Below, one piece after another: positions 63,015 through 64,000 of a DNA stretch of 64,000 bases. Position numbers and translations under genes: made by a program. Each line of letters starts with the position of its first letter. The first letter of the stretch is position 1. The DNA comes from Medakamo hakoo (lineage: Eukaryota; Chlorophyta; Trebouxiophyceae; Coccomyxaceae). The stretch is taken from assembly GCA_026636295.1 (NCBI GenBank), contig CP089452.1, positions 434,001 through 498,000 of the forward strand, read 5' to 3'. Under the pieces are notes generated by a model. The model was not told the origin of the DNA and made no database searches. It saw nothing but the letters and a program-made list of their open reading frames with translations.

Positions 63015-64000
63015 TTACCAGCCCACCAAATCGCGCCTTTCCCGCACTGCCGCCGCCGCCACCGCCTTGCCTACGGCATGGTTGAAGCTAGCATCTAAAA
63101 AATTGTGCAGACGCATGTACGCCCGGCCTGCCTGGCCAATGCGCTCACACGCCCCCGCATTCCGGTCGTCTTCACACCAGTCCACCGCGGCAGTCAGATT
63201 GCTGAAATCATGTGCCACGGGGATATAGTGCACCCATGGCACCAGCCAATCTTCCATGAGCCAGGAACAGACGGTGGGCCGGGGCATGATGACAGCGGAC
63301 GATGACCACAACGCCCACTTGAGGTTGGTGGCCACGTCATAGCCCTCGGCTGAGATGAGGTACCGGTAGCGCAGCATGCCTTCCATGGTCACACCAGGCT
63401 TGGTGCAGGCGTGAAGCAGAGTGTCCCGGGTCGCGTTGCCCGTCGTCATGGGCAGCGTCGTCATGCCAACGTCCACACGTGCGTCGCCTGCATGCGCCCA
63501 CCGAGTCAGGAGGTGGTACCTGGCTGCTGGCGCGGGCTTGTGCATGGCGCCCGTTGCTGCTCCGCGCCAAAATGCAATCGGTTGCTTGGAGGACCAGTCA
63601 CCGTCTGCCGCGTCCAGGGCGTCCTGTGTTATAAGGCGGGTTGTCTGACGCGATGAGCGAATGCTAATTGCCGACAATGCGGTCTAACCCCCCTGTCCTT
63701 GGTTAGGGTTAGGATTAGGAGCGTGCACTTCGAATCCCTCCTTGCTCCGCAGCCCGCTCCCTTACCGCGTCGAACCCAAAGTGGCGGTCGTGCGTCACGT
63801 CCAACAGCACAGAAGTGGTGCACCCACACGGTCGTGTCTTGGCAAAGACAGGCCGGGCGAAGCAGGACGCCACATCTCCCATCACGTACGCTGCGCTCGT
63901 GGGAGGAGCAAAAGCGCACGCATCAGCCACGTACTCGGACAAGGCACCCTCCTGAGCAACCGGTGATTTTGGGCCGAGCTGACGGTCAATTTCGGCTGAC
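63015..64000 (-). CDS. GT90 (CAP10-like) glycosyltransferase, copy 2, 5' part beyond window
   Basis: Exon 2 is 63623-63015; exon 1 runs from 63766 rightward off the window. The protein matches copy 1 over the visible part: SAAYVMGDVASCFARPVFAK, QPIAFWRGAATGAMH, ARYHLLTRWAHAGDARVDVG, RYRYLISAEGYDVATNLKWA, LVPWVHYIPVAHDFSNL and GKAVAAAAVRERRDLVGW. The intron lies at exactly the same place and phase as in copy 1 (after ...HFGFDA here, ...HFEFYP there; both followed by D-LDA), so the intron predates the duplication. The intron (142 bp) carries a telomere-like repeat on the plus strand. The gene converges on the large GT-like gene. Confidence 0.85.
63702..63719 (+). repeat. Short telomere-like TTAGGG repeat inside GT90 intron
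   Basis: The plus strand reads GTTAGGGTTAGGATTAGG, two to three units of the TTAGGG telomere repeat, one of them with a changed base. It lies inside the intron of GT90 copy 2, so it is interstitial. Confidence 0.8.

Noticed and set aside
63720-63760. tRNA-like T-loop GTGCACTTCGAATCCC
   Set aside because: No matching A-box or acceptor stem at the right distance; it lies in a GT90 intron.
51260-64000. Integrated remnant of a large algal virus
   Set aside because: Several gene types here occur in such viruses, but no capsid, packaging ATPase, polymerase or other hallmark gene was seen, and the GT90 genes share an intron.

Overview
The window looks like nuclear DNA of a GC-rich, gene-dense microbial eukaryote. 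Most genes in the first 50 kb are split by short GT-AG introns (donors mostly GTGAGT or GTGCGT, with C-rich acceptors). The gene set is purely eukaryotic: cohesin SCC3, Integrator INTS3, an ELL-associated factor, mitochondrial MTFP1 and the complex III hinge protein. Two proteins have plastid-like N-termini (the long coiled-coil protein and the GET3-like ATPase), which hints at an alga. The lineage cannot be fixed from the sequence alone. All spliced models below were built by eye from splice consensus, reading frame and family similarity.

Layout. (1) 0-31.9 kb is a very GC-rich housekeeping block on both strands: a secreted protein running off the left edge (-), SCC3 (-), glutamine-dependent NAD synthetase (-), alanine-glyoxylate aminotransferase (+), a PlsC-type acyltransferase (-), a small secreted protein (-), a secretory family-2-like glycosyltransferase with TPR-like tail (+), INTS3 (+), UQCRH/QCR6 (-), MTFP1 (-), a coiled-coil protein (-), EAF (-) and a fused tandem GET3/ArsA ATPase (+). 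(2) 32.7-37.3 kb holds two secreted-protein genes, one of them a GH19 chitinase-like enzyme with a coiled-coil N-terminal extension. (3) 37.3-43.5 kb has no gene I can support. It holds two 1.43-kb direct repeats with an embedded 377-bp block of perfect identity, a purine/pyrimidine tract, a 39-bp tandem array and a 32-bp perfect palindrome. (4) 43.5-51 kb holds two divergent multi-exon genes for secreted Cys-rich proteins and a truncated tandem copy of the second. (5) 51.2-64 kb is visibly less GC-rich and has few introns. It carries a glycan-handling group: HtrL/YibB-like protein, two GT90 (CAP10) paralogues, GH125 alpha-mannosidase, DUF5672 protein and a 1296-residue glycosyltransferase-like protein, interleaved with two B3-domain-like proteins.

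How the parts may work together. Blocks 2, 4 and 5 are dominated by secretory-pathway products (signal peptides or N-terminal anchors, Cys-rich modules, glycan enzymes), so the right half reads as a cell-surface or cell-wall region. Block 1 is ordinary nuclear, mitochondrial and metabolic housekeeping. The strongest candidates for something undescribed are the glycan locus with its paired B3-like proteins, the perfectly identical island inside the diverged repeats, the fused GET3 ATPase, and the recurrent phase-0 signal-peptide exons.
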